From Candidatus Cloacimonetes bacterium 4572_55 (lineage in GTDB: Bacteria; 4572-55), in assembly GCA_002084765.1 (NCBI GenBank), contig NBMB01000008.1:1-51539 (forward strand): DNA of 51,539 nt. The letters are read 5' to 3'. Shown here piece by piece: positions 28,199-37,133 of this stretch. The notes beneath the pieces were generated by a model, which did not search any database, was not told the DNA's origin, and saw nothing but the letters and a program-made list of their open reading frames with translations. Made by a program: the position numbers and the translations under genes. Every line of letters starts with the position of its first letter. Position 1 is the stretch's first letter.

Positions 28199-29698
28199 TC
28201 AAGGCGCATTCAAATTTTCTGACATTTGAAATGTATTGAGTATATATTGCTTTTTCATTTTAATTTCTTTGTTATAATTTTTATTGACTGGAATCGCTTC
28301 TTTCTCATCCCATTTATTGGATAAAGCACTTAACGCGTTGAACAACTCCCATTTGTAGCTAAATGACTGACCCGCTAATTGCTTGATAGCCATGATCTGC
28401 TTGGGCGTGAACCAATCGGGATCGATTTTATGCGGTATCAAGGCGGGGTCGATATAAAAGCTGTCAATTTCAGCATATTCAAGGACTTGGATCAATTCTT
28501 TGTCTGACAATTTGGTATCTCTTTTTAAGCTCGTTTGAAATTTTATTGCGTTCTGATACCGCTTACCCAGAAATTCTTGAAGATTCTTGTCATGTATATT
28601 TTCGTTTGTCTGCAGGGCTTGGATCGCTGGCTCGGATATGGTATAGGTCGTTTTGCGCGATACTTCCTGATCGAACACGTTCTGCAAGAAAAATAGCGCG
28701 ACAAAGGTGATAATACCGGCTATAATAGGGGTTGTGACCCAACCAGTGGCAATTTCTCGCAACACGCCAAAGCGGATGTCCTTCCCCCCACCGCGAATTA
28801 TGCCGATGCCGATCACAGCTCCGACGACTGCCTGAGAACTGGAAACCGGGACCAATGGGAATGATGGCATACTATGATTAATTAACCAGCTTTCAAGCCC
28901 TTCCGATGAAAAAATAAACAAAACCATTGCCTGTGAGAGAACCACCACAAACGCCGCCTCTGGCGATAGACGTAACAATCCTTCGCCGATAGTTTCCATC
29001 ACCCGCTGGGAATACGTATAAACGCCTACTGCTATTGCAATTCCACCCAGAAAAAAAAGTTGCTGAGAACCAGACAGGGTGAATAATCCATAAACGTCTA
29101 AATCGGAAAATGGGGAAACCGGGACAAAAACTCCCATTACATTGGCGATATTATTTGCTCCCAGGCTATACGAACCAAATGCGCCGACCAATAACAGACC
29201 CGTGCGAGTGTACATATCCTGTTCTAATAAGTGAAGTTTGACGTGTGTGAAAATCGTCTGAAGTGCCTTGAATAAAATCATGGCGAACAGAGCTGACAAG
29301 ACCGGGCATACAATCCAGGTGGAGACGATTTTTGATAGGGAGCTATAATCGGTTAATGAACCAGTAAAAAAATTCCATCCAATGATCGCGCCGACAACAG
29401 CCTGCGAAGTAGAAACAGGTAGCCGCAGTTTGGTCATCCAAAAGACTGTGAGTGCCGCGGAAAATGCGACCATAAATGATCCGGCTAACGCGTTCACCGC
29501 TCCTAACTTACCGAGTGTATGGGCTGCGCCCGCGCCTCCGGATACCGCGCCGATTACCACAAATACACTGCAGATCAGAGCCGCTGTTTTAAAGCGCACC
29601 ATTCGAGTGCCGACAGCTGTCCCAAAGACATTAGCGGCGTCGTTCGCGCCTAATGACCAACCCAGAAATAGACCGCTTGAGAGGAAAAATAAAATCAA
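28199..29698 (-). CDS. pit: Inorganic phosphate transporter, PiT family
   Basis: The 499-residue membrane protein has the duplicated PiT signatures GANDAANVFGT with PVSTSQAVVGAIIGWN, and GANNIANV with PVSSSQAVVGAVIG. It should carry phosphate across the inner membrane with a cation. The last ~140 residues are soluble and helical and are longer than in E. coli PitA. The start codon is TTG 29698, supported by AGGA eight bases upstream and by the position of the first transmembrane segment. It lies 42 bp after the DUF47 partner gene, a common regulator-transporter pair. Confidence 0.93.
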   Translation of the reverse strand: MILFFLSSGLFLGWSLGANDAANVFGTAVGTRMVRFKTAALICSVFVVIGAVSGGAGAAHTLGKLGAVNALAGSFMVAFSAALTVFWMTKLRLPVSTSQAVVGAIIGWNFFTGSLTDYSSLSKIVSTWIVCPVLSALFAMILFKALQTIFTHVKLHLLEQDMYTRTGLLLVGAFGSYSLGANNIANVMGVFVPVSPFSDLDVYGLFTLSGSQQLFFLGGIAIAVGVYTYSQRVMETIGEGLLRLSPEAAFVVVLSQAMVLFIFSSEGLESWLINHSMPSFPLVPVSSSQAVVGAVIGIGIIRGGGKDIRFGVLREIATGWVTTPIIAGIITFVALFFLQNVFDQEVSRKTTYTISEPAIQALQTNENIHDKNLQEFLGKRYQNAIKFQTSLKRDTKLSDKELIQVLEYAEIDSFYIDPALIPHKIDPDWFTPKQIMAIKQLAGQSFSYKWELFNALSALSNKWDEKEAIPVNKNYNKEIKMKKQYILNTFQMSENLNAP

Positions 29699-29740
29699 AA
29701 TCCAATTCCTATTTATTTTCTAAACATTTCCACGTATAAA

Positions 29741-30388
29741 CTAAATCGTTCGTTTAATCGTGTAGATTGCCAACCTGTCAGCCACATCCTCTGCCGCGTC
29801 AGACAAATTTCCGATATGGAGCGCAAAGTAACGCAGGTGTATACGATGGCTTAGATTCATCCCTTTTTTCCGAAAAATTTCTCTTTTTAGCCTATCAGCC
29901 AGGTCGTCAGCTTGTTCTTCAAAAAGTGAAACTTTATGCAGATGATTTTTGACAGCATGAACATTTTTGAAAAAAGCTCTGGTAGCGCACACAACTTCAC
30001 CTGCGGCTTCTGCCGATTTATCGGTCAATTCGATAAAATATTTGTGGAAATCTTCCGGCACGTTCGGGATCTCCACAGAGAACTGGTTCAAGGTTTGTTT
30101 TGCCACATCAATCACATCATCCATGCTTTCCAGCAAACCCAGCACATCGCCTCGATGCTCGGGGATCAGTGAATGGGAATATAGGTGATTCTCCACATTT
30201 TTTCTTAAATCGTCTGCTTTATTTTCCAGCTTGTTTATCTGATCTCGAGATTCTTCAAATCGTTCCATGTTATTGTTCAGGTAGAGCCTTATTCCTTGCT
30301 TGAATATCAGTGCTCCCTTGCTGACCGTGTCCAGGAAATTGTCAATTCTAGACTCAAGTTGCTTTGTTTTTTTAAACAACACATCCAT
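29741..30388 (-). CDS. DUF47 / PhoU-like Pit accessory protein
   Basis: The 215-residue all-helical protein resembles the PhoU-like DUF47 family encoded beside Pit transporters and thought to control them. Typical features are LENKADDLRKNVENHLYSH near residue 50 and a second copy of the helical motif, LFEEQADDLADRLKREIF, near 155; acidic residues in these repeats bind metal in PhoU-type proteins. It starts at ATG 30388 after a GGAG site and is followed directly by pit. Confidence 0.9.
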   Translation of the reverse strand: MDVLFKKTKQLESRIDNFLDTVSKGALIFKQGIRLYLNNNMERFEESRDQINKLENKADDLRKNVENHLYSHSLIPEHRGDVLGLLESMDDVIDVAKQTLNQFSVEIPNVPEDFHKYFIELTDKSAEAAGEVVCATRAFFKNVHAVKNHLHKVSLFEEQADDLADRLKREIFRKKGMNLSHRIHLRYFALHIGNLSDAAEDVADRLAIYTIKRTI

Positions 30389-30455
30389 ATTTTTCTCCGT
30401 TTGTCCTAATAAATAGCATGATATAAATAGCGTAATAAGTCCGACAAGTATCTTC

Positions 30456-32066
30456 CTAAAAAAATCCTAAGCCATTGGGTGTGATACCCATAAATCTAAA
30501 AAATGTCATACCCATCAGGATGCTAATGGCCCAGGCGATACACATCATGATAAAGCCGAATTTAAACGTATCAGACCAGCTATAGTGATCCGTAAGATAT
30601 AACAATAAGGCGGGTTTGCTATTAAATGGCAAGACATACACATGTTCGATCAACAGGGCTACCGGGAAAGCCAGGCTCATGATCGGATGGCCGAATTTTT
30701 GAGCCACACCAATGGCGATCGGCACGAATATCAGGGTGCGCATGGTTTTGGATTGAAATACCAACGCGCTGAAGAGCATGGTTCCTGTTAAAATTAAGTA
30801 CAATATCCAGAAAGGCGTGTCATTTCCAAAGCCCATGGCTGTAAATACAGCGTCCACAGCGAGAGCTGGGAAGTCGGTCGTTTTGAACCCTGCGCCTAAG
30901 GTGTAAGCACCGGCTGAAAATAGGAGCAAATGCCAGGGAATATCGACCTCGTTCCACTTGACCACGCCGATGTTGGGAGTCAGCGCGACCACAGCTCCGA
31001 CAAACGCAATCGCTGTGGGGCTGACGCCATGCCATCGATCTGTTACCCAAAACAATAGCACTGTCACAAAGATAGCGATCGATTTGAATTCTTCGAAATT
31101 GAATTTCCCCATCTTTTGCAATTCATCTTTAAGCCTTTGCATGCCGCCTTCGATCTGGGGCTTTTTTTCCTCTGGTGAGAGCGGAAATACAAATCTCGTG
31201 CCTACCACCCAGCCAATAATCATGATGGCGGTGGCTATCGGAAAGGCGACAATCATCCAATCGGTAAAAAAAATGTCGGATCCGGTTGCGCCTACGATAA
31301 GTGCCGCGGCCAGCAAGTTGGCACCGGATCCGGTCACATACGCTCCGGCAGCCATATTGATTTGCAACAAATTTTGCAATACCACATTTCGACCAAAATT
31401 ATTGCGACTTTTACCGCCGGTTGCGCCATATACCGCAGCCACAACCATAAAAATCGGAAGTAGGATCGCGGCTTTTGCTGTCGTTGCCGAGATAAACGCG
31501 GACAAAATCAAATTGATGACAATAAAACTTATGATTATCGAAGAGGCATTCTTGCCAAATTTAACAATAAACCATAAAGCAAATCGTTTTGCCGCGCCTG
31601 TTTTTACCAACATGCTGGCAAGGACAAAAGAGAGGATATTCAACCACATGATTTTATGACCTAACTGGTGATACGCGTCAACCTCGCTTAAAACGCCAGT
31701 TAATACCAAAGTAATGATCAGTATCATCGACGTCAGATAGTTGGGGATTGCTTCCGTAATCCAGAGGATAACCGCAGCGACAAAAACCGCTAACATGGAA
31801 ATATTCTTAGCCGCAAAAACTTCGGGTCCCACAGTGTCATAAATAGCTTTTGCCTTTTTACTGAGCATTGTCGGGTCGATGTTATGCAAAAAGGGAAGCT
31901 CTATAAAAAAATTAAGTAGAATAAAAAGAAGAATTGCCAGGGGACCGCCGATCCGCACCATCCACATCTCAAATGTCGTCGGCTCTCTCTTAGGCATCCG
32001 GTTCAGATTATATTGACTCATATCTAATGGGTCAAAATTTTTGCCTTTGTTTTCCATGTTCTCCAT
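30456..32066 (-). CDS. DASS (SLC13-type) anion:sodium symporter
   Basis: The 536-residue protein has about 12 hydrophobic segments and the DASS layout with two inverted halves (VAAVILWITEAIPNYLTSM near the start, VTVLLFWVTDRWHGVSP in the middle). In place of the family SNT motifs it has SATTA (193-197, SATTAKAAILLPI) in the first half and SKT (FQSKTMRTLIFVP) in the second. DASS members carry dicarboxylates, sulfate or phosphate; the neighbours suggest phosphate, but the altered motifs leave the substrate open. Two in-frame ATGs exist; the second, at 32057, has GGAG close upstream and may be the true start. Confidence 0.82.
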   Translation of the reverse strand: MENMENKGKNFDPLDMSQYNLNRMPKREPTTFEMWMVRIGGPLAILLFILLNFFIELPFLHNIDPTMLSKKAKAIYDTVGPEVFAAKNISMLAVFVAAVILWITEAIPNYLTSMILIITLVLTGVLSEVDAYHQLGHKIMWLNILSFVLASMLVKTGAAKRFALWFIVKFGKNASSIIISFIVINLILSAFISATTAKAAILLPIFMVVAAVYGATGGKSRNNFGRNVVLQNLLQINMAAGAYVTGSGANLLAAALIVGATGSDIFFTDWMIVAFPIATAIMIIGWVVGTRFVFPLSPEEKKPQIEGGMQRLKDELQKMGKFNFEEFKSIAIFVTVLLFWVTDRWHGVSPTAIAFVGAVVALTPNIGVVKWNEVDIPWHLLLFSAGAYTLGAGFKTTDFPALAVDAVFTAMGFGNDTPFWILYLILTGTMLFSALVFQSKTMRTLIFVPIAIGVAQKFGHPIMSLAFPVALLIEHVYVLPFNSKPALLLYLTDHYSWSDTFKFGFIMMCIAWAISILMGMTFFRFMGITPNGLGFF

Positions 32067-32090
32067 ATTTTTCCCGAATTTAAATACCTA

Positions 32091-32165
32091 TAACCTGGAT
32101 AATCTATCACCATGAGCAAATTACGCAGATTATCGCAGATTGATAATTAAAAAGTTATATTTATT
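32091..32165 (-). repeat. Dispersed repeat copy inside the phosphate cluster
   Basis: The plus-strand sequence holds AAATTACGCAGATTATCGCA and GATAATTAAAAAGTTATATT, the two core blocks of the family. It lies between the CYTH gene and the DASS gene and reaches the CYTH stop codon. Confidence 0.75.
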
Positions 32166-32166
32166 T

Positions 32167-32643
32167 CTATTTTTCCACCCACTTCGTGTACGGATTTTTC
32201 ATGAGCATGGAATTATAGAACCTTGAATCGCCCGTGACTTCCTCACCGAGCCATTCAGGTTTATCAAAAGCCTCATCTTCGGATGACAATTCGACTTCTG
32301 CCATGATCAAGCCCTGGTTTTCTCCATAGAACTCGTCAACCTCGTACGTGTGCGCGCCAACCGGTATCAAGAAGCGCGTCTTGTCAATAATTCCCGGCTC
32401 GCAAATTTTCAACAAATCTTGCACGTCCTGAACTGAGATTTCAACCTCAAATTCATAACGGGTCGCGCCGGATTCGTTGCCAATGCCTTTAATCGTCAAG
32501 AAGCCTTTATCGCCCTTGATCCGCACCCGGACGTTTCTTTCTGGGACTGTGGACAGATACCCCTGGGTAATGCGAATGGATTTTGTGGCTAAGGTTTTAA
32601 ACTCGCCAATTACCGAAAATTTACGCTCAATTTCGTTTGCCAT
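32167..32643 (-). CDS. CYTH-domain triphosphatase
   Basis: The 158-residue protein has the CYTH signature EIERKF at residues 4-9, with alternating charged residues on later strands (RNVRVRIKGDKGFLTIKG, YEFEVEI, YEVDEFYGEN and MAEVELSSEDE). These line a tunnel that binds triphosphate and divalent metal. Single-domain bacterial members such as the Nitrosomonas and Clostridium enzymes hydrolyse inorganic tripolyphosphate. The start follows AAGGAGAG. Its place among phosphate transporters supports a role with polyphosphate, though nucleoside triphosphates cannot be excluded. Confidence 0.88.
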   Translation of the reverse strand: MANEIERKFSVIGEFKTLATKSIRITQGYLSTVPERNVRVRIKGDKGFLTIKGIGNESGATRYEFEVEISVQDVQDLLKICEPGIIDKTRFLIPVGAHTYEVDEFYGENQGLIMAEVELSSEDEAFDKPEWLGEEVTGDSRFYNSMLMKNPYTKWVEK

Positions 32644-32675
32644 TTTATTCTCTCCTTCGTATTAATATAAACTAT

Positions 32676-33413
32676 TCAGTGTTGATATTCATAGACATAC
32701 AGTTTTTCTTCCGAATCGCTTACAATATAGATTTTGTCATTAATAGGATCATAAGCGACACCTTCAGCTTTCCTAAACGATAGCGGGATTAATTCGCTGA
32801 GCAGACCATTTTTAGGCGACCATAAGCATATAGTTTGACTTTCATCGCTGACTATCCAGAAGGCGTTCCGACCCCTGTCATAACACAAACCAGAATAGTC
32901 CTGATTAAAATCCAGCGTGATTTGTTCACTGATCGAAAAGTCATGCGTTAATGAAATAAAAAGACTGGGATCTTTTTCGTTCAGGATATAAAAATTGTGA
33001 TCGTCATCCATACAGACGCCTTCAAATCCTCTGTTTCCAGACCCTGAGATTTCAATCTCATGGCGTTCTATGATACTCCCTGATTGGTCTGCATGGACAA
33101 TTTCTCGCGTTCTTTCCTCGACAAGCCATAATGTATAATCGGTCGGATCATAAGCGACGCCTTCCGGATCGTCTCCATTTACGGTGATAATTTCTCTCGT
33201 ATTGCCTTGCAGGTCTAGCTTATAAATATTTCCCGTATCATCGCTTACCGTCCAGAGCGTATCGCGGTGCAAGGTCAGTCCAGAGGGCTCCGGCACATCA
33301 ATGTCATGGACGCCGATCAATTCAATTTTGTGGTCTCCCAGGCTCGACTCTAAATCGGAATCAGCATCGCAGCTCGCGATGAAAAATATGCTGAAAAACA
33401 ATATGAAAAACAT
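32676..33413 (-). CDS. SdiA-regulated-type propeller lipoprotein
   Basis: The protein has a hydrophobic leader ending in a lipobox (FFIASC), then repeated propeller-like stretches: VPEPSGLTLHRDTLWTVSDD, DDPEGVAYDPTDYTLWLVEE and NRGFEGVCMDDDHNFYIL. This is the pattern of the SdiA-regulated/YjiK family. The frame extends to a TTG at 33464, but that codon lies in the loop of a terminator hairpin, so ATG 33413 (or GTG 33419, after GGGGG) is the likely start, giving about 245 residues. It is 32 bp upstream of the CYTH gene. Substrate is unknown; the fold has relatives among phytase-like esterases, which may matter given the neighbours. Confidence 0.75.
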   Translation of the reverse strand: MFFILFFSIFFIASCDADSDLESSLGDHKIELIGVHDIDVPEPSGLTLHRDTLWTVSDDTGNIYKLDLQGNTREIITVNGDDPEGVAYDPTDYTLWLVEERTREIVHADQSGSIIERHEIEISGSGNRGFEGVCMDDDHNFYILNEKDPSLFISLTHDFSISEQITLDFNQDYSGLCYDRGRNAFWIVSDESQTICLWSPKNGLLSELIPLSFRKAEGVAYDPINDKIYIVSDSEEKLYVYEYQH

Positions 33414-33448
33414 GTGCACTTTTCCCCCGAGGAAAATCTCAAACAAAA

Positions 33449-33477
33449 ACCTCACAGGTTTCAAAAACCTGTGAGGT
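33449..33477 (-). terminator. Rho-independent terminator after the lamin-tail lipoprotein gene
   Basis: ACCTCACAGGTTT and its exact complement form a 13-bp stem with a three-base loop. On the minus strand it is followed by TTTTGTTT. It lies 16 bp after the lamin-tail gene stop and splits the phosphate cluster into at least two transcripts. Confidence 0.85.
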
Positions 33478-33492
33478 GAGACCAGTTGCGTC

Positions 33493-35250
33493 TTATTGAT
33501 TACTTTCGCCAGGAGTTGGTGCCGTCATGGACTCCCAGTTATCACTGCCGTCTGGCGAGCGTCCGAAAGAAATATCGGTTTCTTGCTCGGTATAGATATA
33601 GGAATCCAGCAGAGTCACGGCGTCTGCATCGATTAGATAGATTTCATCGCCGCTACCACCCAGTTTTTGGTTGACGTGCATCACGCCCTGTTCCTCAGAC
33701 TGCTTGTCAAACCAGAATAGCAGGAAACCACCCGGCTCAACTGTTGTCAGGTCTGGATCGGAATCAGGGATTTGATACCATTCAGCCAGGCCCTCAGCAT
33801 AATGATCGTCGGTCAGGTACATTCCCGCCAAATTAACGGTGCCGTCGCCGCCATTGTAGATTTCGACCCAGTCGTCATATTCGCTATTTTCGTCAGGACA
33901 ACAGGTTTCGTTGCTCGCCATAAACTCGTTGATATAGAGGATGATCGGGGGCTCCCCACCTTGATTGGCTTGTCCTGGAGTCGGGGTATAAATGGGTTCC
34001 CATGTGTCGCTACCATCCGGTATCCGTCCATAAGAAACATCATCTGTCTGCTCGCCGTAAGTCAGTGAATCAATGACCGTTGTTCCATCAGGTGCGACCA
34101 GACCGACAGCTTCCCCGCTGCCGCTGAGTTTCAACTCAACGTGAAGAATTCCCTGATCTGTTTCCTTGTCAGCCCACAACACGAGAAACTCCTCCGGTTG
34201 GATTGTGGTCAAACTCGGATCTGACGTCGGAATCTGCCATAACGTCAGCTCATCCAAGGTGTCTGTTATGTACATGCCACCAATATCCACAGATACAGCA
34301 CTGCCATTGTAGATTTCGATCCAGTCGTCATATTCGCTATTTTCGTCAGGACAACAGGTTTCGTTGCTCGCCATAAACTCGTTGATAAACAGCGCGGGAG
34401 CCACATAGCCGATTTCGATGGTCAAGGTAGCGGTTTCCGCGGTTTTATTCGCGTCGTCGGTGGCGGTAATAAAGTAGTAGATAGGCGAGTTTGCAAATGG
34501 CCCAATGTCCGCAGAGTAGGTATCCCCATCAGGGGTCATAGAAACGGTTTGATTAACAGTGCCCTCTTCGCCGTATGTCAAGATCACGGTGGACAGGTCA
34601 CCGTCTGGATCGACCACATCCGCGGAGATGGTGATGATCGTGGTTTCCGTCAACTCTTCCGGCGACGTGGTAATGTTGCTGATCACCGGCGGAAAAGTGG
34701 CGGCGGCTCCGGTATTACTTTCTCCGGGCGTTGCCGGATCAAAGTATTGCCAATCATCCGCGCCGTCAGGAGTCCGACCATAAGAAATATCGGTTGTTTG
34801 ACCCTCATATGTCAGATCGTCGATAACGGTTATGCCGTCTGAGTCTGCCAAACTGATCGATTCACCGCCTCCAGAAAGTGAAAAATCGGCATGGAGCGCA
34901 CCTTGATCTGGCTGCTTATCACACCAGATCACAAGATGTCCACCGGCAGGGATCGTCGTTTCGGTTGGACTTGACGTCGGTATCTGCCATTTGGAGCGAT
35001 CAGTCGGATCGTCGCTCACATACGTGCCGCCAATATCCACAGGTTCGGATGTGGCGTTGTAAATTTCAAACCAGTCGTCATACTCGCCGTTTTCATCAGT
35101 GACAGCCGCGTCATTGCTTGCCATAAATTCATTAATATAAAGTTCAAGACTACTTTCCGGCGGGGGTCCGATCGTATCTTCGTCCGTGCTGCATCCAGCT
35201 AAAAATGATATTCCGATCACGAGTAGCATCAATATTTTAAGAGCTTTCAT
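33493..35250 (-). CDS. Lipoprotein with three lamin-tail domains
   Basis: The 585-residue protein begins with a lipoprotein signal (LVIGISFLAGC). It carries three lamin-tail (LTD) domains starting INEFMASN at residues ~38, ~290 and ~440, each with an EYDDWxEIYN motif and a later VSYGR/ISYGR/ISFGR-PDG motif. A beta-sandwich segment (~195-280) lies between the first and second. Lamin-tail domains are common in exported bacterial proteins and often accompany extracellular nucleases or phosphatases, but no catalytic domain is present here. AAGGAGG precedes the ATG. The porin gene ends 12 bp upstream, so the two are co-transcribed. Confidence 0.88.
   Translation of the reverse strand: MKALKILMLLVIGISFLAGCSTDEDTIGPPPESSLELYINEFMASNDAAVTDENGEYDDWFEIYNATSEPVDIGGTYVSDDPTDRSKWQIPTSSPTETTIPAGGHLVIWCDKQPDQGALHADFSLSGGGESISLADSDGITVIDDLTYEGQTTDISYGRTPDGADDWQYFDPATPGESNTGAAATFPPVISNITTSPEELTETTIITISADVVDPDGDLSTVILTYGEEGTVNQTVSMTPDGDTYSADIGPFANSPIYYFITATDDANKTAETATLTIEIGYVAPALFINEFMASNETCCPDENSEYDDWIEIYNGSAVSVDIGGMYITDTLDELTLWQIPTSDPSLTTIQPEEFLVLWADKETDQGILHVELKLSGSGEAVGLVAPDGTTVIDSLTYGEQTDDVSYGRIPDGSDTWEPIYTPTPGQANQGGEPPIILYINEFMASNETCCPDENSEYDDWVEIYNGGDGTVNLAGMYLTDDHYAEGLAEWYQIPDSDPDLTTVEPGGFLLFWFDKQSEEQGVMHVNQKLGGSGDEIYLIDADAVTLLDSYIYTEQETDISFGRSPDGSDNWESMTAPTPGESNQ
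33851..34392 (-). repeat. Direct repeat from a lamin-tail domain duplication
   Basis: About 88 bp from 33851 recur from 34304 with almost no differences, at a spacing of 453 bp (151 codons). The copies encode the start of the second and third lamin-tail domains, including the CCPDENSEYDDW segment. The identity suggests recent duplication or gene conversion. Confidence 0.8.
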
Positions 35251-35262
35251 ATTTTCCTCCTT

Positions 35263-36516
35263 TTAGAAATTCACCAGAATTCGGGTTTGGATAATACCAA
35301 AGTCGTCGTCGCCTTCCAGACCCCCTTTGACGCCGGCGTTGATGGAATTATCGACGTAGATATAGTTGGCGATAAGTTTCACGTTTGGGTTGGCATACCA
35401 GTTGAGACCGACTGTGAAGTTATTTGCCTTGCCGCCCTGCACGCCTTTGATGGACTCAGTCCCGAGGTCGGGGTCTCCAATAATTTCATAGTCGGAGAGA
35501 TTGATATGGCTGTATCGCACAGCGAGCTCCAGGGCACCGCGCTTCTTATTCTTAGGAATAATCTTGCCGAACTCGCCCTCTTTGACGATATACGGACGAT
35601 GCTCGCCGGTGAGAATAAAGCCAGCAAAAACATAGCCGCCATAAAAGGAGAGGTCTTCCGCGTCGTCCAAACGCGTGATATCGTTCTGAATAAATTCTCC
35701 TTGAACGTACATGTTTTTGTAGCTTGCCGCGCCTTCGATTCCCATCAAAGTGAAATAGTCCACATCTTTGATATCGCCGGTATTGCAAAATTCGGTATCG
35801 CCAGTCTTGGCTTCCGGCTCAATTTTATACTCAAGCGTTTCGCTCTCATCATCTGGCGTTTGATAGACGATTCCGGCTCCGAGATGAATGGCTTTTTCAT
35901 CATCTAAAATCGGCGCAAACGTTCCGCGTGCAGCAAGACCCATGCCCTCGCTGACACGATCCGACTCCTTGTCGCCAAATTCCTGACCATACACCGCGGC
36001 GGAAAAATGCGCCTTGCTAAACCACCTGGTCACGCCCAAAGCAGACCGACGACCTGGGGGGAACACATTGGGATAAGCCCGCTCCATAAAAGTGATTAAG
36101 CGGGAACTGGTCAACTCTTCCAGGCTGAATGGAATTTTAAAATGACCCGCTTTGATAAAGCCCTTTTCGCAAGTCTGGTAGCTAACCCACATGTCCTTCG
36201 CTTCCACCACGTTGTCGGCAATATCCATATCAAATTCGGCTTCCCACTTTTCCCACATTTTGGTCTTGACCGCAAGTCGCCCCCGACGCAACGTAGTACC
36301 GTTGCGCATTTCGTTTTTATTTTCCAAAAAATAAGCCGCGTCCATATACATCCGCACATCCAGCCGCATCTCGAATTGACCGTCCGGCGAGGTATGTTTC
36401 AAAAATCCCACATCATCCCATCCCGCATCCGCTTTCACGTCGTCTGCCGCGGCGGATGTTGAAACCCATGCCAAACAAAGCAGAATTGACGCTAAAATCA
36501 ATAATCTTTTTCTCAT
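35263..36516 (-). CDS. OprO/OprP-family outer membrane porin
   Basis: The 417-residue protein has a signal peptide (LLILASILLCLAWVSTSAAA) and beta-barrel-like alternating strands, with the family opening RLDVRMYMDAAYF, the TTLRRGRLAVKTKMWEKWEA segment and the FIKAGHFKIPFSLEELTSS segment. It ends in Phe (QTRILVNF), as expected for an outer membrane barrel. Family members OprP and OprO pass phosphate and pyrophosphate/polyphosphate; many homologues are less specific. GGAGGAG precedes the ATG. It is flanked at 20 bp and 12 bp by the CYTH-like and lamin-tail genes. Confidence 0.85.
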   Translation of the reverse strand: MRKRLLILASILLCLAWVSTSAAADDVKADAGWDDVGFLKHTSPDGQFEMRLDVRMYMDAAYFLENKNEMRNGTTLRRGRLAVKTKMWEKWEAEFDMDIADNVVEAKDMWVSYQTCEKGFIKAGHFKIPFSLEELTSSRLITFMERAYPNVFPPGRRSALGVTRWFSKAHFSAAVYGQEFGDKESDRVSEGMGLAARGTFAPILDDEKAIHLGAGIVYQTPDDESETLEYKIEPEAKTGDTEFCNTGDIKDVDYFTLMGIEGAASYKNMYVQGEFIQNDITRLDDAEDLSFYGGYVFAGFILTGEHRPYIVKEGEFGKIIPKNKKRGALELAVRYSHINLSDYEIIGDPDLGTESIKGVQGGKANNFTVGLNWYANPNVKLIANYIYVDNSINAGVKGGLEGDDDFGIIQTRILVNF

Positions 36517-36536
36517 CGTATTGTCTCCTCCAAAAG

Positions 36537-37133
36537 TTAAAACGATTCCATACCGATGATTCGTTTTATTGCCATCAGGTAATTGATATTTTCATACTCT
36601 TCAAGACGCACCATTTTCATCGCTTCCAGTATTGCCTCAATATCTGTCGACTCCAGGTTTGCCGTGCGGATCTGCGCGCCATTAATCAGAACGTCCCCTA
36701 TTTCGGCAATACAATTGTTAATGGTAAATGCAAAACGGCGTTTAAACACATTGACCGCAATCAAATCGGGATGCGGCTTGATGATTTCATTGAGATAGCT
36801 CTCAAGGCTATATACATCTCTTTTGAATTCCGGCGCGGCTATGCCAAATGCCGGAAATACCTCATCCCTGATCATGGCGGTTTCCATGGGGAATTTCCCC
36901 TTCATGCGTGGATTCCACTGCTGCAGACCCTTTTTCTCCTGCACAAACACTTTGATGTCCATCAAGCCGTCCCGGATTTTGGTATTGTTCTCGTTATTTC
37001 CAGCGGACATGATGTAGATCTCCGAACTTTCCCTGATTTTTTCTACAGGGGAAAGTTTTCGCATCTTTGTTTCGACGAGTCCAAAGTTTTGGGCAAATGT
37101 TCTGAACTCAAAACGCGGCTTAATTTCAGTCAT
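36537..37133 (-). CDS. Divergent CYTH-like (triphosphate tunnel) protein
   Basis: The 198-residue protein shows a strand pattern similar to CYTH proteins: an FEFR motif at residues 8-11 in place of the usual ExExK, then SSEIYIMSAG, the pair TKIRDGLMDIKVFV, the strand FKRRFAFTINNCIAEIGDVL and a closing helical segment. These would supply the charged tunnel lining, but the match is loose and the first motif is altered. It has no signal peptide. It is the first gene of the minus-strand cluster, 20 bp before the porin gene. A role with polyphosphate or a signalling triphosphate is inference from context. Confidence 0.5.
   Translation of the reverse strand: MTEIKPRFEFRTFAQNFGLVETKMRKLSPVEKIRESSEIYIMSAGNNENNTKIRDGLMDIKVFVQEKKGLQQWNPRMKGKFPMETAMIRDEVFPAFGIAAPEFKRDVYSLESYLNEIIKPHPDLIAVNVFKRRFAFTINNCIAEIGDVLINGAQIRTANLESTDIEAILEAMKMVRLEEYENINYLMAIKRIIGMESF

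Noticed and set aside
30958-31659. 233-codon plus-strand frame
   Set aside because: It is antisense to the DASS transporter; its hydrophobic-looking composition mirrors the real gene and it has no supporting start signal.
33414-33464. TTG 33464 as the start of the SdiA-regulated-type lipoprotein
   Set aside because: The codon lies in the loop of the terminator for the preceding gene and has no ribosome site; ATG 33413 leads directly into the lipoprotein signal.
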